The notes: generated from the sequence alone by a model not told the origin. A DNA stretch of 64,000 nt from Stutzerimonas chloritidismutans AW-1 (GCF_000495915.1 NZ_AOFQ01000032.1:1-64000); one strand, 5' to 3'. Positions 26,438 through 37,653 are shown, counted from the stretch's first letter. Numbers and translations: made by a program.

Positions 26438-27994
26438 CTAGTTGGCGAGGTATAGCGTCAGCAGCTGGCCGGGGCGCAGCACGCTGGTGCCTTTCGGGTT
26501 CCAGGTCTTCAGGTTGTTCAGCTGTACGTTGAAGCGCTTGGCGATCTGGTACAGCGAGTCGCCTTTCTGCACTTTGTAATAGGTAGGCGAATTTCCCTTG
26601 CTCTGCGCTTTGGCTACTGCCGGGCCCTGCAGGAACAGCGCCTGGCCCACTTTGAGCTGGCTGCCGGAGAGCTTGTTCCAGCGCTGCAGGTCGCGTACCG
26701 AGACGCGCTGAGCCTTGGCGATGTCCCAGAGATTGTCGCCAGATTTGACCCGGTAGCTGCGCGGCGTGGCGGCCGGCTGACGCGCTACAGCGTGCAGCAA
26801 CTCCCGCGAAGCGCCGGCATCACCGCTGGTTGGGAGGCTGAGGACCTGCCCGATCCGCAACGTGTCGCTCTTCAACCGGTTCACGTCGCGGATGATGTTG
26901 ACGGTCAGATGATGACGGTTAGCGATGACGCCCAGGGTGTCTCCTGCGCGCACCTGATACTGCTGCCAGTCGACCAGGTCCTGCGGCTTCATCAGCGCCA
27001 GGTTGGCTGCCAGCATTTCAGCCTTTTCCATTGGCACCAGCAGCTGCTGCGGACCATCCAGGGTAATTCGGCGGGTGAAGGCAGGATTCAGCTGGTAGAG
27101 CTCGTCCTCGTCCAGGTCGGCTAGTTTGGCGACCCGCGCCAGATCCATGCGCTGCTTGAGCGCGATGACTTCGAAGTAGGGCTCGTTGGCGATCGGATTG
27201 AGATTAATGCCATAGGCCTCGGGGGCCTGGATCAATTGCGACAGGGCCAGCAGCTTCGGCACGTAGTCGCGGGTTTCCTGCGGCAATGGCAGGTTCCAGT
27301 AGTCGGTCGGCAGGCCTAGCTTCTGGTTGCGTTCGATGGCCCGGCTCACGGTGCCTTCACCCGAGTTGTAGGCAGCCAGTGCCAGCAGCCAGTCACCGTT
27401 GAACAGGCCGTGCAGGTAGCTCAGATAACGCAGGGCTGCATTGGTCGAGGCGGTGATGTCACGGCGGCCGTCGTACCAGCTTGTCTGCCGAAGATTGAAG
27501 TGCCGGCCGGTGGCGGGAATGAACTGCCAGAGCCCGACGGCATGGGCGGGCGAATAGGCGAAGGGATCGTAGGAGCTTTCGATGATCGGCAGCAAAGCCA
27601 GTTCCAGCGGCATGTCGCGCTCTTCTAGGCGCTCGACAATGTAGTGGATATAGGGGCTGCCGCGCTCGCTGGCGATTTCGATGGATCTTGGGCGACTGGA
27701 GAACAGCAGGCGCTGTTGCTCGATGCGGGGGTTGCTGTCCAGATGCTCTTGAAGCTTGTAACCCTCGCGGATTCGCTCCCAGATGTCCTGGTGTTCGGTG
27801 ATGACGGGGGTGTCGTTCAGCCAGATGGGCTCTTGTGCCACAGGCGCCGTGGTGCGGCTTGCCTGATCGCGTGCATCATCACGCACGGCGTTGCTCTGAC
27901 AGCCCGCTAGGGCGACGCAAACGGCTAGAGCCAACGCCCGACCAGAGGCTGCCAAGGCGTCCGGTTCGAGGCGTTTCTTGGGAGCTGGCGGCAT
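26438..27994 (-). CDS. mltD: membrane-bound lytic murein transglycosylase D with three LysM repeats
   Basis: A 518-residue lipoprotein. The lipobox LAGC places the lipidated Cys at residue 32. An SLT transglycosylase domain (about 105-235) has catalytic E139 in PIIESSYDP plus VGLWQFIPATGR and LAAYNSGEG. Three LysM peptidoglycan-binding repeats lie at about 345-388, 413-456 and 471-516. It cleaves glycan strands of peptidoglycan with formation of 1,6-anhydro-muropeptides. The position before gloB agrees with the conserved Pseudomonas order. Confidence 0.94.
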   Translation of the reverse strand: MPPAPKKRLEPDALAASGRALALAVCVALAGCQSNAVRDDARDQASRTTAPVAQEPIWLNDTPVITEHQDIWERIREGYKLQEHLDSNPRIEQQRLLFSSRPRSIEIASERGSPYIHYIVERLEERDMPLELALLPIIESSYDPFAYSPAHAVGLWQFIPATGRHFNLRQTSWYDGRRDITASTNAALRYLSYLHGLFNGDWLLALAAYNSGEGTVSRAIERNQKLGLPTDYWNLPLPQETRDYVPKLLALSQLIQAPEAYGINLNPIANEPYFEVIALKQRMDLARVAKLADLDEDELYQLNPAFTRRITLDGPQQLLVPMEKAEMLAANLALMKPQDLVDWQQYQVRAGDTLGVIANRHHLTVNIIRDVNRLKSDTLRIGQVLSLPTSGDAGASRELLHAVARQPAATPRSYRVKSGDNLWDIAKAQRVSVRDLQRWNKLSGSQLKVGQALFLQGPAVAKAQSKGNSPTYYKVQKGDSLYQIAKRFNVQLNNLKTWNPKGTSVLRPGQLLTLYLAN

Positions 27995-28094
27995 TGGCTG
28001 GAATCTTCCCCGGAAACAAAATTCGGGGGATTCTAGGAACGCCCCCTGATGGGGTCAAGGCTGCATGCCGCGTTTCGGGAACCTGTCGACCTTG

Positions 28095-28874
28095 TCAGAA
28101 GGCGTCCTTCCAGGCGCGCAAAGCCGCGAAAACCGCCACATCGCCGTCTAACTGGCCGCCGCTGCGCTCGCTTGCCGCATGCTGAACGGCGGCGACACCA
28201 CAACGCAGAAAAGGGTTGGTCGCGCGCTCGATATCCATTCTGCTTGGCAGGCTGAAGCGGTTCGATTCGCGCAGTTCGGTCACCTCGCGTATGCGTTTTC
28301 CAATGACCGGGTTGTCCGGTTCCACTGCCCGGGCAAAGCGCAGATTGCTCAGCGTGTATTCGTGGGTGCAGTAGACGAGGGTGCTATCCGGTGTATCGGC
28401 CAGGCGCTGCAGCGAGCGGAACATCTGCTCGGGCGTGCCTTCGAACAGACGCCCGCAGCCGGCGGCGAACAGCGTATCGCCACAGAGCAGCCAGGGCTGC
28501 ACGGGGTCGGCATGGAAATAAGCGATATGGCCAAGCGTGTGGCCAGGGACGGCGATGACCTGCAAGTCCGTCCCGAGTACCTCGAGGTGCTGGCCGTCGC
28601 TCAGCGCCTCGTCGCGCGCGGGAATGTTCTCGGCCGCCGGTCCATAAACGCGCGCGCCGGTCTGTGTCTTGAGCTGTTCGACGCCGCCGACGTGGTCGTG
28701 ATGGTGGTGGGTAATCAGGATGTCACTGAGCTGCCAGTCCGAGTGGTCGCGCAGCCAGTTCAGGACTGGCGTGGCATCACCGGGATCGACGGCAGCGCAG
28801 CGTTGAGTGGCCTCGTCCAGAAGCAACCAGATGTAGTTGTCGGTGAAGGCGGGCAGGGCTTCGATCTTCAACAT
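28095..28874 (-). CDS. gloB: hydroxyacylglutathione hydrolase (glyoxalase II)
   Basis: A 259-residue metallo-beta-lactamase-fold enzyme that hydrolyses S-lactoylglutathione to lactate and glutathione in methylglyoxal detoxification. It begins [16 protein letters not shown] and has the zinc motif [27 protein letters not shown] and YCTHEYT, all typical of GloB. The start at 28874 is the ATG of [10 protein letters not shown]; the longer upstream frame is not conserved-looking. Divergent from the methyltransferase gene. Confidence 0.96.
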   Translation of the reverse strand: MLKIEALPAFTDNYIWLLLDEATQRCAAVDPGDATPVLNWLRDHSDWQLSDILITHHHHDHVGGVEQLKTQTGARVYGPAAENIPARDEALSDGQHLEVLGTDLQVIAVPGHTLGHIAYFHADPVQPWLLCGDTLFAAGCGRLFEGTPEQMFRSLQRLADTPDSTLVYCTHEYTLSNLRFARAVEPDNPVIGKRIREVTELRESNRFSLPSRMDIERATNPFLRCGVAAVQHAASERSGGQLDGDVAVFAALRAWKDAF

Positions 28875-28983
28875 GGGCGGGTCGCCAATTGAGTGACAAA
28901 GGCGCATCCTAGCAGTCCCATGGGAAAGTTGAACCCGAGCGAACTCAGCGCCGCGCAGATCGCGCGGCGAACGGAGCCGAGCG

Positions 28984-29754
28984 ATGAACGATCGACCGTC
29001 CACCCAAGGCAGCGACCATTGGCTGTCCATGATCAATGAGGCGTCCGCCTGGTTCGAGGGGCCGCTGGGCCAGCAGCTGCTGGTTCAGGAGAAGCAAGTC
29101 CTGACCGAAGAGCTGGCGCGTTGTTTCGGCAGCTATCTGGTGCACAACGGTCCGTTCAGCGGCGAGCCGGTGCAACCACAGAACATCAAACGCAGCGTTC
29201 GCCTCGGTGCGCCACTGCCTGGTGTAGAGATTCATTGCGAGGAGCAGGCCTGGCCGCTCGGCGAGCATGCTGCTGATGTCGTGGTGCTGCAGCATGCATT
29301 GGATTTCAGCCTGTCGCCCCATGGGTTGTTGCGTGAAGCGGCGCGTGGCGTTCGTCCGGGCGGGCATCTGCTGATCGTCGGTATCAACCCTTGGAGTGCC
29401 TGGGGCCTGCGTCATCTGGTCTCTCGCGAGGCGTTTCGGCAGGCGCGTTGCATTCGTCCGTCAAGGGTAGGGGACTGGCTGAACCTGCTGGGATTCGCGC
29501 TGGAGAAACGTCGCTTCGGATGCTATTGTCCGCCGCTTTCTTCGAGCGACTGGCAGGCGCGGTTGTCTCGTCTGGAGTCCGTCGGGCAGCAGTTGCAGGC
29601 GCCAACTGGCGGTTTCTATCTGCTGGTCGCGCGCAAGTTGATGATCGGCCTGCGGCCCTTGCGCCAGGAGCGCCGCGAACGCATGGGCAAGCTATTGCCG
29701 ATGCCCGTCGCCAAAGTCAGCCGCCGCGAAGCCGAACAACACCGACTCCCTTGA
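28984..29754 (+). CDS. class I SAM-dependent methyltransferase
   Basis: A 256-residue protein. The methyltransferase region is about 75-150 ([37 protein letters not shown]), but the glycine-rich SAM loop is poorly formed. The N-terminus resembles DUF-type methyltransferases that lie beside rnhA in many gammaproteobacteria. Substrate unknown. It starts with ATG after GAGCGA and is followed by rnhA after 38 bases, suggesting an operon with rnhA and dnaQ. Confidence 0.8.
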   Translation: MNDRPSTQGSDHWLSMINEASAWFEGPLGQQLLVQEKQVLTEELARCFGSYLVHNGPFSGEPVQPQNIKRSVRLGAPLPGVEIHCEEQAWPLGEHAADVVVLQHALDFSLSPHGLLREAARGVRPGGHLLIVGINPWSAWGLRHLVSREAFRQARCIRPSRVGDWLNLLGFALEKRRFGCYCPPLSSSDWQARLSRLESVGQQLQAPTGGFYLLVARKLMIGLRPLRQERRERMGKLLPMPVAKVSRREAEQHRLP

Positions 29755-29792
29755 CGCCCCGAGCCTGTCGGCAAACAGAGTAAGCAATCCAC

Positions 29793-30248
29793 ATGAGCGA
29801 CGATTGGGTCGAGATCTACACCGACGGTGCCTGCAAGGGCAATCCCGGCCCGGGCGGCTGGGGGGCGCTACTTATTTATAAGGGCGTCAAGCGTGAGCTC
29901 TGGGGCGGCGAGCCCGACACCACCAACAACCGCATGGAGCTCATGGCGGCAATCTGCGGGTTGGCGGAGCTGAAGCGCTCGTGCAAGGTTCGTTTGGTGA
30001 CCGACTCGCAGTACGTCATGCAGGGCATCAACGACTGGATGCCCAACTGGAAGAAGCGCGGCTGGAAAACGGCGAGCAAGCAGCCGGTGAAGAATGCAGA
30101 CCTTTGGCAGCAGCTCGACGAGCAGGTCAACCGCCATCAGGTGAGCTGGGAGTGGGTTCGCGGTCATACCGGCCATCCCGGTAACGAGCATGCCGACCTG
30201 CTTGCGAATCGCGGCGTAGTACAGGCCAAACGACAACCGATTGTGTAA
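29793..30248 (+). CDS. rnhA: ribonuclease HI
   Basis: A 151-residue RNase H1, which cuts the RNA strand of RNA-DNA hybrids. It has the signature [20 protein letters not shown] (first catalytic Asp D10), [10 protein letters not shown] (Glu), VTDSQYV (Asp) and the final [11 protein letters not shown] (Asp), plus the basic KKRGWKTA handle. Normal length. dnaQ follows after 14 bases, the conserved gammaproteobacterial pairing. Confidence 0.98.
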   Translation: MSDDWVEIYTDGACKGNPGPGGWGALLIYKGVKRELWGGEPDTTNNRMELMAAICGLAELKRSCKVRLVTDSQYVMQGINDWMPNWKKRGWKTASKQPVKNADLWQQLDEQVNRHQVSWEWVRGHTGHPGNEHADLLANRGVVQAKRQPIV

Positions 30249-30262
30249 GTGAGCTAAACGAT

Positions 30263-30988
30263 ATGCGCAGCGTAGTGCTGGATACCGAAACGACCGGCAT
30301 GCCGGTGACCGATGGCCACCGGATCATCGAGATTGGCTGTGTCGAAGTCATCGGCCGCCGCCTGACCGGGCGGCACTACCACGTCTATCTGCAACCTGAT
30401 CGTGAAGTGGACGAGGGCGCGATTGCCGTTCACGGCATCACCAACGAGTTTCTTGTCGACAAGCCGCGTTTCCGCGACATCGCCGACGAGTTCTTCGAGT
30501 TCATCAAGGACGCGCAGCTGGTCATCCACAACGCCGCGTTCGACCTTGGCTTCATCAATAACGAGTTCGCGCTGCTCGGTCAGCAGGAGCGTGCCGAGAT
30601 CACCGACCACTGCTCGGTGCTCGATACCCTGCTGATGGCTCGGGAGCGTCACCCGGGCCAGCGCAACAGCCTCGACGCCTTGTGCAAACGCTACGGCGTG
30701 GACAACTCGGGCCGCGATCTGCACGGCGCTCTGCTCGATGCCGAGATTCTCGCCGACGTCTGGCTGACCATGACCGGCGGGCAGACCAATCTGTCCCTCG
30801 CGGGTGATGGTGAAAGTTCCGACGGCGGTCGCCCCCAGCCCACGCCGATCCGCCGGCTACCCGCCGATCGGCCGCGCACTGCGGTGCTGCGCGCTACCGA
30901 AGAAGAGGTTGCCGCGCACATGGCGCGAATGGCCGCGATCGAGAAAGCCGCCGGCGCAGCTCCGCTCTGGGCTCAGCTCGAAGTCTGA
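30263..30988 (+). CDS. dnaQ: DNA polymerase III epsilon subunit (proofreading exonuclease)
   Basis: A 241-residue protein. The DEDDh exonuclease domain (about 1-180) has VLDTETTGM (D7, E9), HNAAFDLGF, and HGALLDAEILADVW with the general-base His. The C-terminal tail (about 185-241) is the flexible alpha-subunit-binding segment. It removes misincorporated nucleotides during replication. It overlaps no gene; rnhA is 14 bases upstream. Confidence 0.97.
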   Translation: MRSVVLDTETTGMPVTDGHRIIEIGCVEVIGRRLTGRHYHVYLQPDREVDEGAIAVHGITNEFLVDKPRFRDIADEFFEFIKDAQLVIHNAAFDLGFINNEFALLGQQERAEITDHCSVLDTLLMARERHPGQRNSLDALCKRYGVDNSGRDLHGALLDAEILADVWLTMTGGQTNLSLAGDGESSDGGRPQPTPIRRLPADRPRTAVLRATEEEVAAHMARMAAIEKAAGAAPLWAQLEV

Positions 30989-31104
30989 ATGGCTCGGCAT
31001 TGCCGCCAACTTGCGACGCTGCCTCACAACCGCTCGTTTCAATGCGCTGTTCCTTTGCTGCGGACGCTTCTACCCTGTAGGTGGATCGTTCGCAGAGAGT
31101 GCGC

Positions 31105-33357
31105 ATGTACAAAGACCTGAAATTCCCCATCCTCATCGTTCACCGTGACATAAAGGCCGATACCGTTGCCGGTGAGCGAGTGCGTGGCATCGCTTCCGAA
31201 CTGGAGCGCGACGGCTTCAATATCCTGCCTACAGCAAGCTCCAACGAGGGACGAATCGTCGCCTCCACGCACCATGGGCTGGCCTGCATCCTGGTTGCGG
31301 CAGAAGGCGCCGGTGACAATCAGCGCCTGCTGCACGACGTGGTGGAACTGATCCGCGTCGCTCGTCGCCGCGCGCCGCGTCTGCCGATCTTTGCACTGGG
31401 CGAGCAGATCACCATCGAGAATGCGCCTGCCGAGGCAATGGCCGATCTCAACGAGTTGCGTGGCCTGCTTTACCTGTACGAAGACACCGTGCCGTTTCTG
31501 GCGCGCCAGGTCGCCCGGGCCGCACGCGGTTATCTAGAGGATCTGCTGCCACCGTTTTTCAGCGCGCTGGTACGCCATACCGGCGAGTCGAACTATTCCT
31601 GGCATACGCCGGGACACGGTGGGGGCGTGGCCTACCGCAAGAGTCCGGTCGGCCAGGCGTTCCACCAGTTCTTCGGTGAAAACACCTTGCGCTCGGACCT
31701 GTCGGTTTCGGTACCCGAGCTTGGCTCGTTGCTCGATCACACCGGGCCGGTAGCGGCGGCGGAAGCCCGCGCCGCACGCAACTTCGGCGCTGATCACACG
31801 TTCTTCGTGATCAATGGCACTTCGACGGCGAACAAGATCGTCTGGCATTCGATGGTCGCGCGGGACGATCTGGTGCTGGTGGATCGCAACTGCCACAAAT
31901 CGATTCTGCACGCCATCATCATGACGGGCGCGATACCGCTGTACATGAGCCCGACGCGCAACGAGCTGGGCATCATCGGCCCGATTCCGCTGGAAGAATT
32001 CACCCGCGAGTCCATCCAGGCGAAGATCGCCGCCAACCCGCTGGCGCGTGGCCGGCCGCCGAAGGTCAAGCTGGCGGTGGTGACGAACTCGACCTACGAC
32101 GGGCTCTGCTACAACGCCAACCTGATCAAGCGCACCCTGGCTGACAACGTAGAAGTGCTGCACTTCGACGAGGCGTGGTACGCCTACGCGGCATTCCACG
32201 AATTCTATGACGGCCGCTACGGCATGGATACGCGGGAGCAGGGCCCGCTGGTGTTCACCACCCATTCAACCCACAAGCTGCTGGCAGCGTTCAGCCAGGC
32301 CTCGATGATCCATGTGCTCGACAGCCAGACACGGCAGCTCGACCGCGATCGCTTCAACGAAGCCTTCATGATGCACATCTCCACCTCGCCGCAGTACGGC
32401 ATCCTCGCATCGCTGGACGTGGCGTCGGCCATGATGGAAGGCCCGGCGGGACGCTCGTTGATTCAGGAAACCTTCGATGAGGCGCTGAGCTTTCGCCGGG
32501 CGCTGGCCAACCTGCGCCAGCACATCGATGCCGACGACTGGTGGTTCAGCATCTGGCAGCCGCCACTGGTCGACGGCGCCGAGGCGCTGGTGACCCCGGA
32601 CTGGCTTCTCGAGCCAACGGCTGACTGGCATGGCTTCGGCGATATCGCCGACGATTACGTATTGCTCGACCCAATCAAGGTCACGCTCGTCACTCCGGGC
32701 CTTACCGCATCCGGCGCACTGGGTGAAAGTGGCATACCGGCGGCGCTGGTCAGCAAGTTTCTCTGGGAACGTGGTCTGGTGGTGGAAAAAACCGGGCTGT
32801 ATTCGATGCTGGTGCTTTTCTCCATGGGCATCACCAAGGGCAAGTGGAGCACCCTGCTGACCGAGTTGCTGGAGTTCAAGCGTCACTACGACGCCAATAT
32901 CCCGCTGGTCGAGGCCCTGCCATCGATTGCGCGCGCCGGTGCAGCGGCCTATGCGGGTATGGGGCTGCGTGATCTCTGCGATGCGCTGCATGCCTGTTAT
33001 TGCGAAAACGCCACGGCGCGGGCCATGCGCAGGATGTACACGGCGTTGCCGGAGCCTGCGATGACTCCGGCCCAAGCCTATGACAAGCTGGTTCGCGGCG
33101 AGGTCGAAGCGGTGCCGATCGAGGCACTGCAGGGCCGAATCGCGGCGGTCATGCTGGTGCCGTATCCGCCGGGTATCCCGTTGATCATGCCGGGCGAGCG
33201 CTTTACCGAAGAGACTCGCTCGATTCTCGATTACCTTCGTTTCGCCCGTGATTTCGCCGAGCGTTTCCCCGGGTTCGATGCCGACGTTCATGGCCTGCAA
33301 CATGAGGCAGGCGCGGATGGATGTGTGTACACCGTCGACTGTATCCGCGAAGAATGA
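31105..33357 (+). CDS. ldcA: PLP-dependent lysine decarboxylase (LdcA type)
   Basis: A 750-residue fold-type I decarboxylase of the large inducible Orn/Lys/Arg family. An N-terminal response-regulator-like wing (1-130), a PLP core and a C-terminal domain are seen. The PLP lysine is K391 in THSTHKL. HTPGHGGGVAYRKSPVG and FDEAWYAYAAFHEFY are conserved active-site segments. P. aeruginosa LdcA at the same locus has about the same length and forms cadaverine from lysine. The start MYKDLKFP at 31105 fits that family; an in-frame GTG at 31081 is less likely. Confidence 0.9.
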   Translation: MYKDLKFPILIVHRDIKADTVAGERVRGIASELERDGFNILPTASSNEGRIVASTHHGLACILVAAEGAGDNQRLLHDVVELIRVARRRAPRLPIFALGEQITIENAPAEAMADLNELRGLLYLYEDTVPFLARQVARAARGYLEDLLPPFFSALVRHTGESNYSWHTPGHGGGVAYRKSPVGQAFHQFFGENTLRSDLSVSVPELGSLLDHTGPVAAAEARAARNFGADHTFFVINGTSTANKIVWHSMVARDDLVLVDRNCHKSILHAIIMTGAIPLYMSPTRNELGIIGPIPLEEFTRESIQAKIAANPLARGRPPKVKLAVVTNSTYDGLCYNANLIKRTLADNVEVLHFDEAWYAYAAFHEFYDGRYGMDTREQGPLVFTTHSTHKLLAAFSQASMIHVLDSQTRQLDRDRFNEAFMMHISTSPQYGILASLDVASAMMEGPAGRSLIQETFDEALSFRRALANLRQHIDADDWWFSIWQPPLVDGAEALVTPDWLLEPTADWHGFGDIADDYVLLDPIKVTLVTPGLTASGALGESGIPAALVSKFLWERGLVVEKTGLYSMLVLFSMGITKGKWSTLLTELLEFKRHYDANIPLVEALPSIARAGAAAYAGMGLRDLCDALHACYCENATARAMRRMYTALPEPAMTPAQAYDKLVRGEVEAVPIEALQGRIAAVMLVPYPPGIPLIMPGERFTEETRSILDYLRFARDFAERFPGFDADVHGLQHEAGADGCVYTVDCIREE

Positions 33358-33537
33358 TGCGTCGATGCTCGCCACCGTCTACAACGGCATGAACAGGTCG
33401 TCTGGCGGCGTGGTCTGTATCACATCGTCTGCATCGACATTCACTCGTCGTGGTGGCAGTTGTTATAGTTGCCCGCCGTCGTACGGGTTTGCCCGCCACG
33501 GCGCTCCCCATGCGCCCTTGCTGTCGAGGATGATAGC

Positions 33538-34350
33538 GTGACCGAATACAATGCCTTCCGTGTAGAGTTGGCAGACAAGATTGCCCGCGTCGTGATCAAT
33601 CGGCCTGAAAAGATCAATGCGATGGACGCTGCGTTCTGGTCGGAAATCATCGATATCTTCAACTGGATCGATGCAACCGACGAAGTGCGCGTAGTCGTCC
33701 TCAGTGGCGCCGGTGACCACTTCTCTTCCGGTATAGACCTGCAGATGCTGGCTTCGGTCGGCAGCCAGCTTGGCAACGACGTCGGCCGCAATGCCGAGCA
33801 GCTGCGGCGCAAGATCCTCTTTTTGCAGGCATCGTTCAATGCCGTTGACAACTGCCGCAAGCCGGTCATAGCCGCAATTCAGGGTTACTGTCTGGGCGGC
33901 GCCATCGATCTGATCTCCGCTTGCGACATGCGTTACAGCACGGCCGACGCGAAATTCTCGATCAAGGAAATCGACATGGGCATGGCGGCCGATGTCGGCA
34001 CCTTGCAGCGCCTGCCTCGCATCATCGGCGATGGCATGATGCGCGAACTGGCCTTTACCGGCCGCACCATCAGCGGCGAGGAAGCGCGCAGCATCGGGCT
34101 GGTCAATCGCACCTATGCCGATCAGCAGATGCTGATGGACGCCGTGCTGGAGCTGGCCCGTGACATCGCCAGCAAATCACCGCTCGCCATTCGCGGCACC
34201 AAGGAGATGATCCGTTACATGCGCGATCACCGGGTCGACGATGGTCTCGAGTACATCGCCACCTGGAATGCGGCCATGCTGCAGTCGGCCGACATCAAGG
34301 TCGCCATCGCCGCTCATATGAGCAAACAGAAGCCGGACTTTGCCGACTGA
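33538..34350 (+). CDS. enoyl-CoA hydratase/isomerase (crotonase family)
   Basis: A 270-residue crotonase-fold enzyme starting with GTG after TCGAGGATG. It has the oxyanion-hole segments SGAGDHFSSGIDLQML and GYCLGGAIDLISACDMRYS. The acidic residues EIDMGMAADVG match dienoyl-CoA isomerases (Delta3,5-Delta2,4), where two acids catalyse the double-bond shift, so isomerase activity is more likely than hydration. It lies 37 bases before fimL on the same strand. Confidence 0.88.
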   Translation: MTEYNAFRVELADKIARVVINRPEKINAMDAAFWSEIIDIFNWIDATDEVRVVVLSGAGDHFSSGIDLQMLASVGSQLGNDVGRNAEQLRRKILFLQASFNAVDNCRKPVIAAIQGYCLGGAIDLISACDMRYSTADAKFSIKEIDMGMAADVGTLQRLPRIIGDGMMRELAFTGRTISGEEARSIGLVNRTYADQQMLMDAVLELARDIASKSPLAIRGTKEMIRYMRDHRVDDGLEYIATWNAAMLQSADIKVAIAAHMSKQKPDFAD

Positions 34351-34387
34351 TGCGTCACCACACGTTTGCGCGGGAGGCGCACTAGGC

Positions 34388-36070
34388 ATGGTTACTGGAG
34401 CTACTTCACTCGGTCTGGTACGTGACGAGCTGTTCGCCACCATGGAAGAAGCCGAGCAGAGCCTCGAGCATTTCATCATCGACCGCAACAACGGCGGCCT
34501 GTTGCAGCAGGCCGTGGAGAACCTCAAGCAGGTGCGCGGCACGCTCAACCTCATCGAGCTGACCGGCGCCGAGTTGCTCGCGCAAGAAATACTGCAGCTG
34601 GCTACCGACATCCCGGTCGGCGCCGGCGAGGACCGCGACGTGCAACTCGCCGCGCTGAGCAACGCGCTCTACGTGCTGCGGCGTTATCTGGAAAGCGTCG
34701 ATGCCAGCCGCCAGGAAATCCCCGAGCTGCTGCTTCCAGCCATCAACGCGCTGCGCCAGGCGTGCGCGCAGCCGCCGTTGCCGGAAAGTTTCTTTTTCAG
34801 CGTCCGGCTCGACCATGCCCGTCCTGCGTTGGACGTGCCGGTTCGTTCGGGAGCCGCGCCAGTTGCCGAGGCCCGACGGCTGCGTCAGATGTATCAGGTC
34901 GGGTTGCTCGGCTTCATTCGTGAAGAGAATCTGCCAGCCAGCCTGAAACTCATGGGCCGCGCTTTGACGCGGCTGGATCATCTCTTCGTCGAGTCGCCAG
35001 CCGGTCGGCTGTGCTGGATCGGTAGCGCCGCTGTCGAATCGCAACTGGACGGCCAGCTATTGCCGCGCAAGTCGCGCAAGCAGCTGTTTTCTCGTCTGGA
35101 CCGGGAACTCAAGCAGGTCATTGGCAACCCTGCATACGAGGCGCCACGCAGCCTGCTCAAAGAGCTGCTATACGTGGTCGCGCTGGCGGACACCCATGGG
35201 CCTATCGCCAGCCAGGTCCGTCAGGTGTTCTCGCTGGGTTCGCTGCCGTTCACCGACCACCTGCTGGAAGATGAATCCCAGCGCCTGGCCGGCCCGGGCC
35301 AAGCCGTCATGCGTTCGCTGTCCTCGGCGATCCGTGAGGAACTGGCGAGCTTGAAGGATCTGCTGGATCTGATCGAGCGAGGTACCGCCCAGGCGGAAGC
35401 CTACTCGAACCTGCATAACCTGCTCGGGAAGATGGCCAAGACCCTCGGCATGGTTGGCCTTTCATCTGCGGCCAGCACGCTGCAGGCGCAGCTGGGCGAC
35501 GTGTCTGGCTGGAGCCTGGAGCATGCGCCGGAACCGCATGTCATCCAGCGTCTCGCCGATGCCGTGCTGTATGTCGAGAGCATGGTCGCCAGCCTCGAGC
35601 GTGGCGATCGACGCGATACCAAGCCTCAGGTCGCCCGACCCGGAATGGAAGCGGAAGCCTTTGCCAATCACCAGCTCACCGAAGCGTGCATCGTGGTAAT
35701 CGATGAGGCGACCGCAGGCCTGGCGCTGGCCAAGCGTGCGATCACCGCTTATCTCGAGTCCAACGGGGAGAAATTGCACCTGGCCAACGTGCCGTTCAGC
35801 CTGCAGGCCGTGCGCGGCGGTCTGCGTTTCCTCGAGCAGGAGCGCGCGGCGGATCTGATCGGCGCCTGCGCTGATTTCATTCAAAAGCACATGCTCGAAT
35901 CGAACCAGATGCCTCCTGAGCAACTGCTGGAAACTCTGGCCGATGCGCTGACCAGCCTGGAGTACTACCTTGAAGGTGGTGCGGTATTGCGACGTGACGA
36001 CTCTCGCGTGAGCGTGCTTGATCTGGCCAGCGAGAGCGTGCGCGCGCTGGGCATGCCGGTAGCCGCCTGA
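34388..36070 (+). CDS. fimL: FimL, type IV pilus/cAMP signalling scaffold
   Basis: A 560-residue protein resembling the N-terminal HPt-like part of PilL/ChpA ([44 protein letters not shown]). The phosphorylatable His is absent, as in FimL. In P. aeruginosa FimL links the Chp chemosensory system and FimV to adenylate cyclase CyaB and so to twitching motility and virulence gene control. The start at 34388 follows GGGAGGCG. Its stop overlaps the nudC start (TGATG). Confidence 0.88.
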   Translation: MVTGATSLGLVRDELFATMEEAEQSLEHFIIDRNNGGLLQQAVENLKQVRGTLNLIELTGAELLAQEILQLATDIPVGAGEDRDVQLAALSNALYVLRRYLESVDASRQEIPELLLPAINALRQACAQPPLPESFFFSVRLDHARPALDVPVRSGAAPVAEARRLRQMYQVGLLGFIREENLPASLKLMGRALTRLDHLFVESPAGRLCWIGSAAVESQLDGQLLPRKSRKQLFSRLDRELKQVIGNPAYEAPRSLLKELLYVVALADTHGPIASQVRQVFSLGSLPFTDHLLEDESQRLAGPGQAVMRSLSSAIREELASLKDLLDLIERGTAQAEAYSNLHNLLGKMAKTLGMVGLSSAASTLQAQLGDVSGWSLEHAPEPHVIQRLADAVLYVESMVASLERGDRRDTKPQVARPGMEAEAFANHQLTEACIVVIDEATAGLALAKRAITAYLESNGEKLHLANVPFSLQAVRGGLRFLEQERAADLIGACADFIQKHMLESNQMPPEQLLETLADALTSLEYYLEGGAVLRRDDSRVSVLDLASESVRALGMPVAA

Positions 36071-36900
36071 TGAGCTTGCGCTGGCAGGCGGCGCTGCTCG
36101 ATCCCTCGATGGCAGGAGGCTGGGCGGTGGTGCATTGTCGACAGCAGTTTCTGCTCGATGGCAACGGTGCGCTCTTTCCGCGGGACTGGCTCAAGCGCCT
36201 GGATTTGCCGCTGCTCAGCGAACAGGGTCTGGGGCACTTCGACGGAGAGCCGGTGTTTCTTTTCGAACTGGACTTTCCGGCCGATGTGCCAGGCGCGCGC
36301 TGGCAGGGCCTGCGCCAGTTCATGCAGGAGGACGATCGCGATCTGTTCCGGCTCCTCGGCTATGCCACGCAGATCGGTACCTGGGTCAGCCAGCATCGTT
36401 TCTGTGGCAGCTGTGGCTCGCCCATGCAGGCGCGAGCCGGTGAGCGTGCCATGTACTGTCCAGCCTGTGGAGTTCAGCACTACCCGCGGCTTTCACCGAG
36501 CATGATCGTCCTGGTCACCCGTGGAGATGAACTGTTGCTGGCGCGCTCACCGCGTTTCGCGGCTGGTGTCTACAGCACGCTGGCCGGTTATGTTGAGCCG
36601 GGTGAGTCGGTGGAGCAGTGCGTCGCACGCGAGGTAAGAGAAGAAGTCGGTGTGGCCATTCATGCGCCGCAGTACATCGCCAGCCAGGGCTGGCCGTTTC
36701 CCCATTCCCTCATGCTCGGGTTCCACGCGGAATATGCCGGTGGCGATATCGTGCTGCAGCCCGAGGAAATCGAGGATGCCCGTTGGTTCGCCATCGACAA
36801 CCTGCCGGCGTTGCCCGCGCGCCAATCCATCGCGCGCTATCTGATCGAGCTTTATCTGGCCCGTCGGCTAGGCCACCCCGAACCAGTGTTGCCAGGCTAG
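36070..36900 (+). CDS. nudC: NADH pyrophosphatase / NAD-capped RNA hydrolase
   Basis: A 276-residue Nudix enzyme. A zinc ribbon CGSCGSPMQ…YCPACG is followed by the Nudix box [23 protein letters not shown] and the downstream [11 protein letters not shown] motif that marks the NADH-pyrophosphatase subfamily (SQPWPFPxS). It hydrolyses NADH to NMNH and AMP and removes NAD caps from RNA. It is translationally coupled to fimL. Its last 33 bases overlap the end of the convergent TSUP gene. Confidence 0.95.
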   Translation: MSLRWQAALLDPSMAGGWAVVHCRQQFLLDGNGALFPRDWLKRLDLPLLSEQGLGHFDGEPVFLFELDFPADVPGARWQGLRQFMQEDDRDLFRLLGYATQIGTWVSQHRFCGSCGSPMQARAGERAMYCPACGVQHYPRLSPSMIVLVTRGDELLLARSPRFAAGVYSTLAGYVEPGESVEQCVAREVREEVGVAIHAPQYIASQGWPFPHSLMLGFHAEYAGGDIVLQPEEIEDARWFAIDNLPALPARQSIARYLIELYLARRLGHPEPVLPG

Positions 36901-37653
36901 CCGCAGACTCATCGCCAGTACTACCAGAATGAATACCGGACGGATGAACCGCGAGCCACCGCGGATCGCCGTGCGCGCGCCGAAGTAGGCCCCTGCCATC
37001 AAGGCCAGCCCCATCCCAATGCCCAGCACCCAGGCGACGTGACCGCCGATTATGAATACTGCAAGCGCCATGGCATTGCTGACGAAATTCATCGTCCGCG
37101 CCACGCCGCTCGCTCTCAGCAGGTCGAGTGGGTAGAGCAGCATGCTGCTGACCGTCCAGAAGGCGCCGGTTCCCGGGCCGGCTACGCCGTCGTAAAAGCC
37201 CAGTGAAAGGCTCTGTGGCCATTGGCGTCTGCGGCCGATGGCCACTGCATCGCTGGCTGATTTGGCCGGCATATGGCTGAAGAGCAGATAGATCCCGCAG
37301 GCAGAAACCACCAGCGGCAACAGCTGGTTAAGCCAGCTTGCCGGCATGAATTGCGCGACTACTGCGCCAACTGCGGCGCCGATCGCCGTGCCCGTGAGCG
37401 CTCGTCGCCACAGGACCGGCTCGAATAGTCGGCGGCGATAGAAGGTGTAGCTGGCCGTCGCCGAGCCGAAGGTAGCGCACAGCTTGTTGGTACCCAGCAC
37501 AAGATGTGGCGGCAGCCCCGCAGTCAGCAACGCGGGGATAGTCAGCAGTCCGCCGCCGCCAGCGATGGCGTCGATGAACCCGGCAGTGAAAGCTACGGCG
37601 AACAGAATCACCAAGGTGGCAGGATCGAGCGCGAGCTCAAGTGCGAAGGGCAT
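36868..37653 (-). CDS. TSUP (TauE/SafE) family membrane transporter
   Basis: A 261-residue inner-membrane protein with about eight hydrophobic segments. It has the family's first repeat [19 protein letters not shown] and [22 protein letters not shown], and the second-half copy [19 protein letters not shown] proteins move sulfur-containing or organic anions such as sulfite, sulfoacetate or taurine-derived acids. The two half repeats are intact. It converges on nudC with a 33-base overlap. Confidence 0.88.
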   Translation of the reverse strand: MPFALELALDPATLVILFAVAFTAGFIDAIAGGGGLLTIPALLTAGLPPHLVLGTNKLCATFGSATASYTFYRRRLFEPVLWRRALTGTAIGAAVGAVVAQFMPASWLNQLLPLVVSACGIYLLFSHMPAKSASDAVAIGRRRQWPQSLSLGFYDGVAGPGTGAFWTVSSMLLYPLDLLRASGVARTMNFVSNAMALAVFIIGGHVAWVLGIGMGLALMAGAYFGARTAIRGGSRFIRPVFILVVLAMSLRLAWQHWFGVA

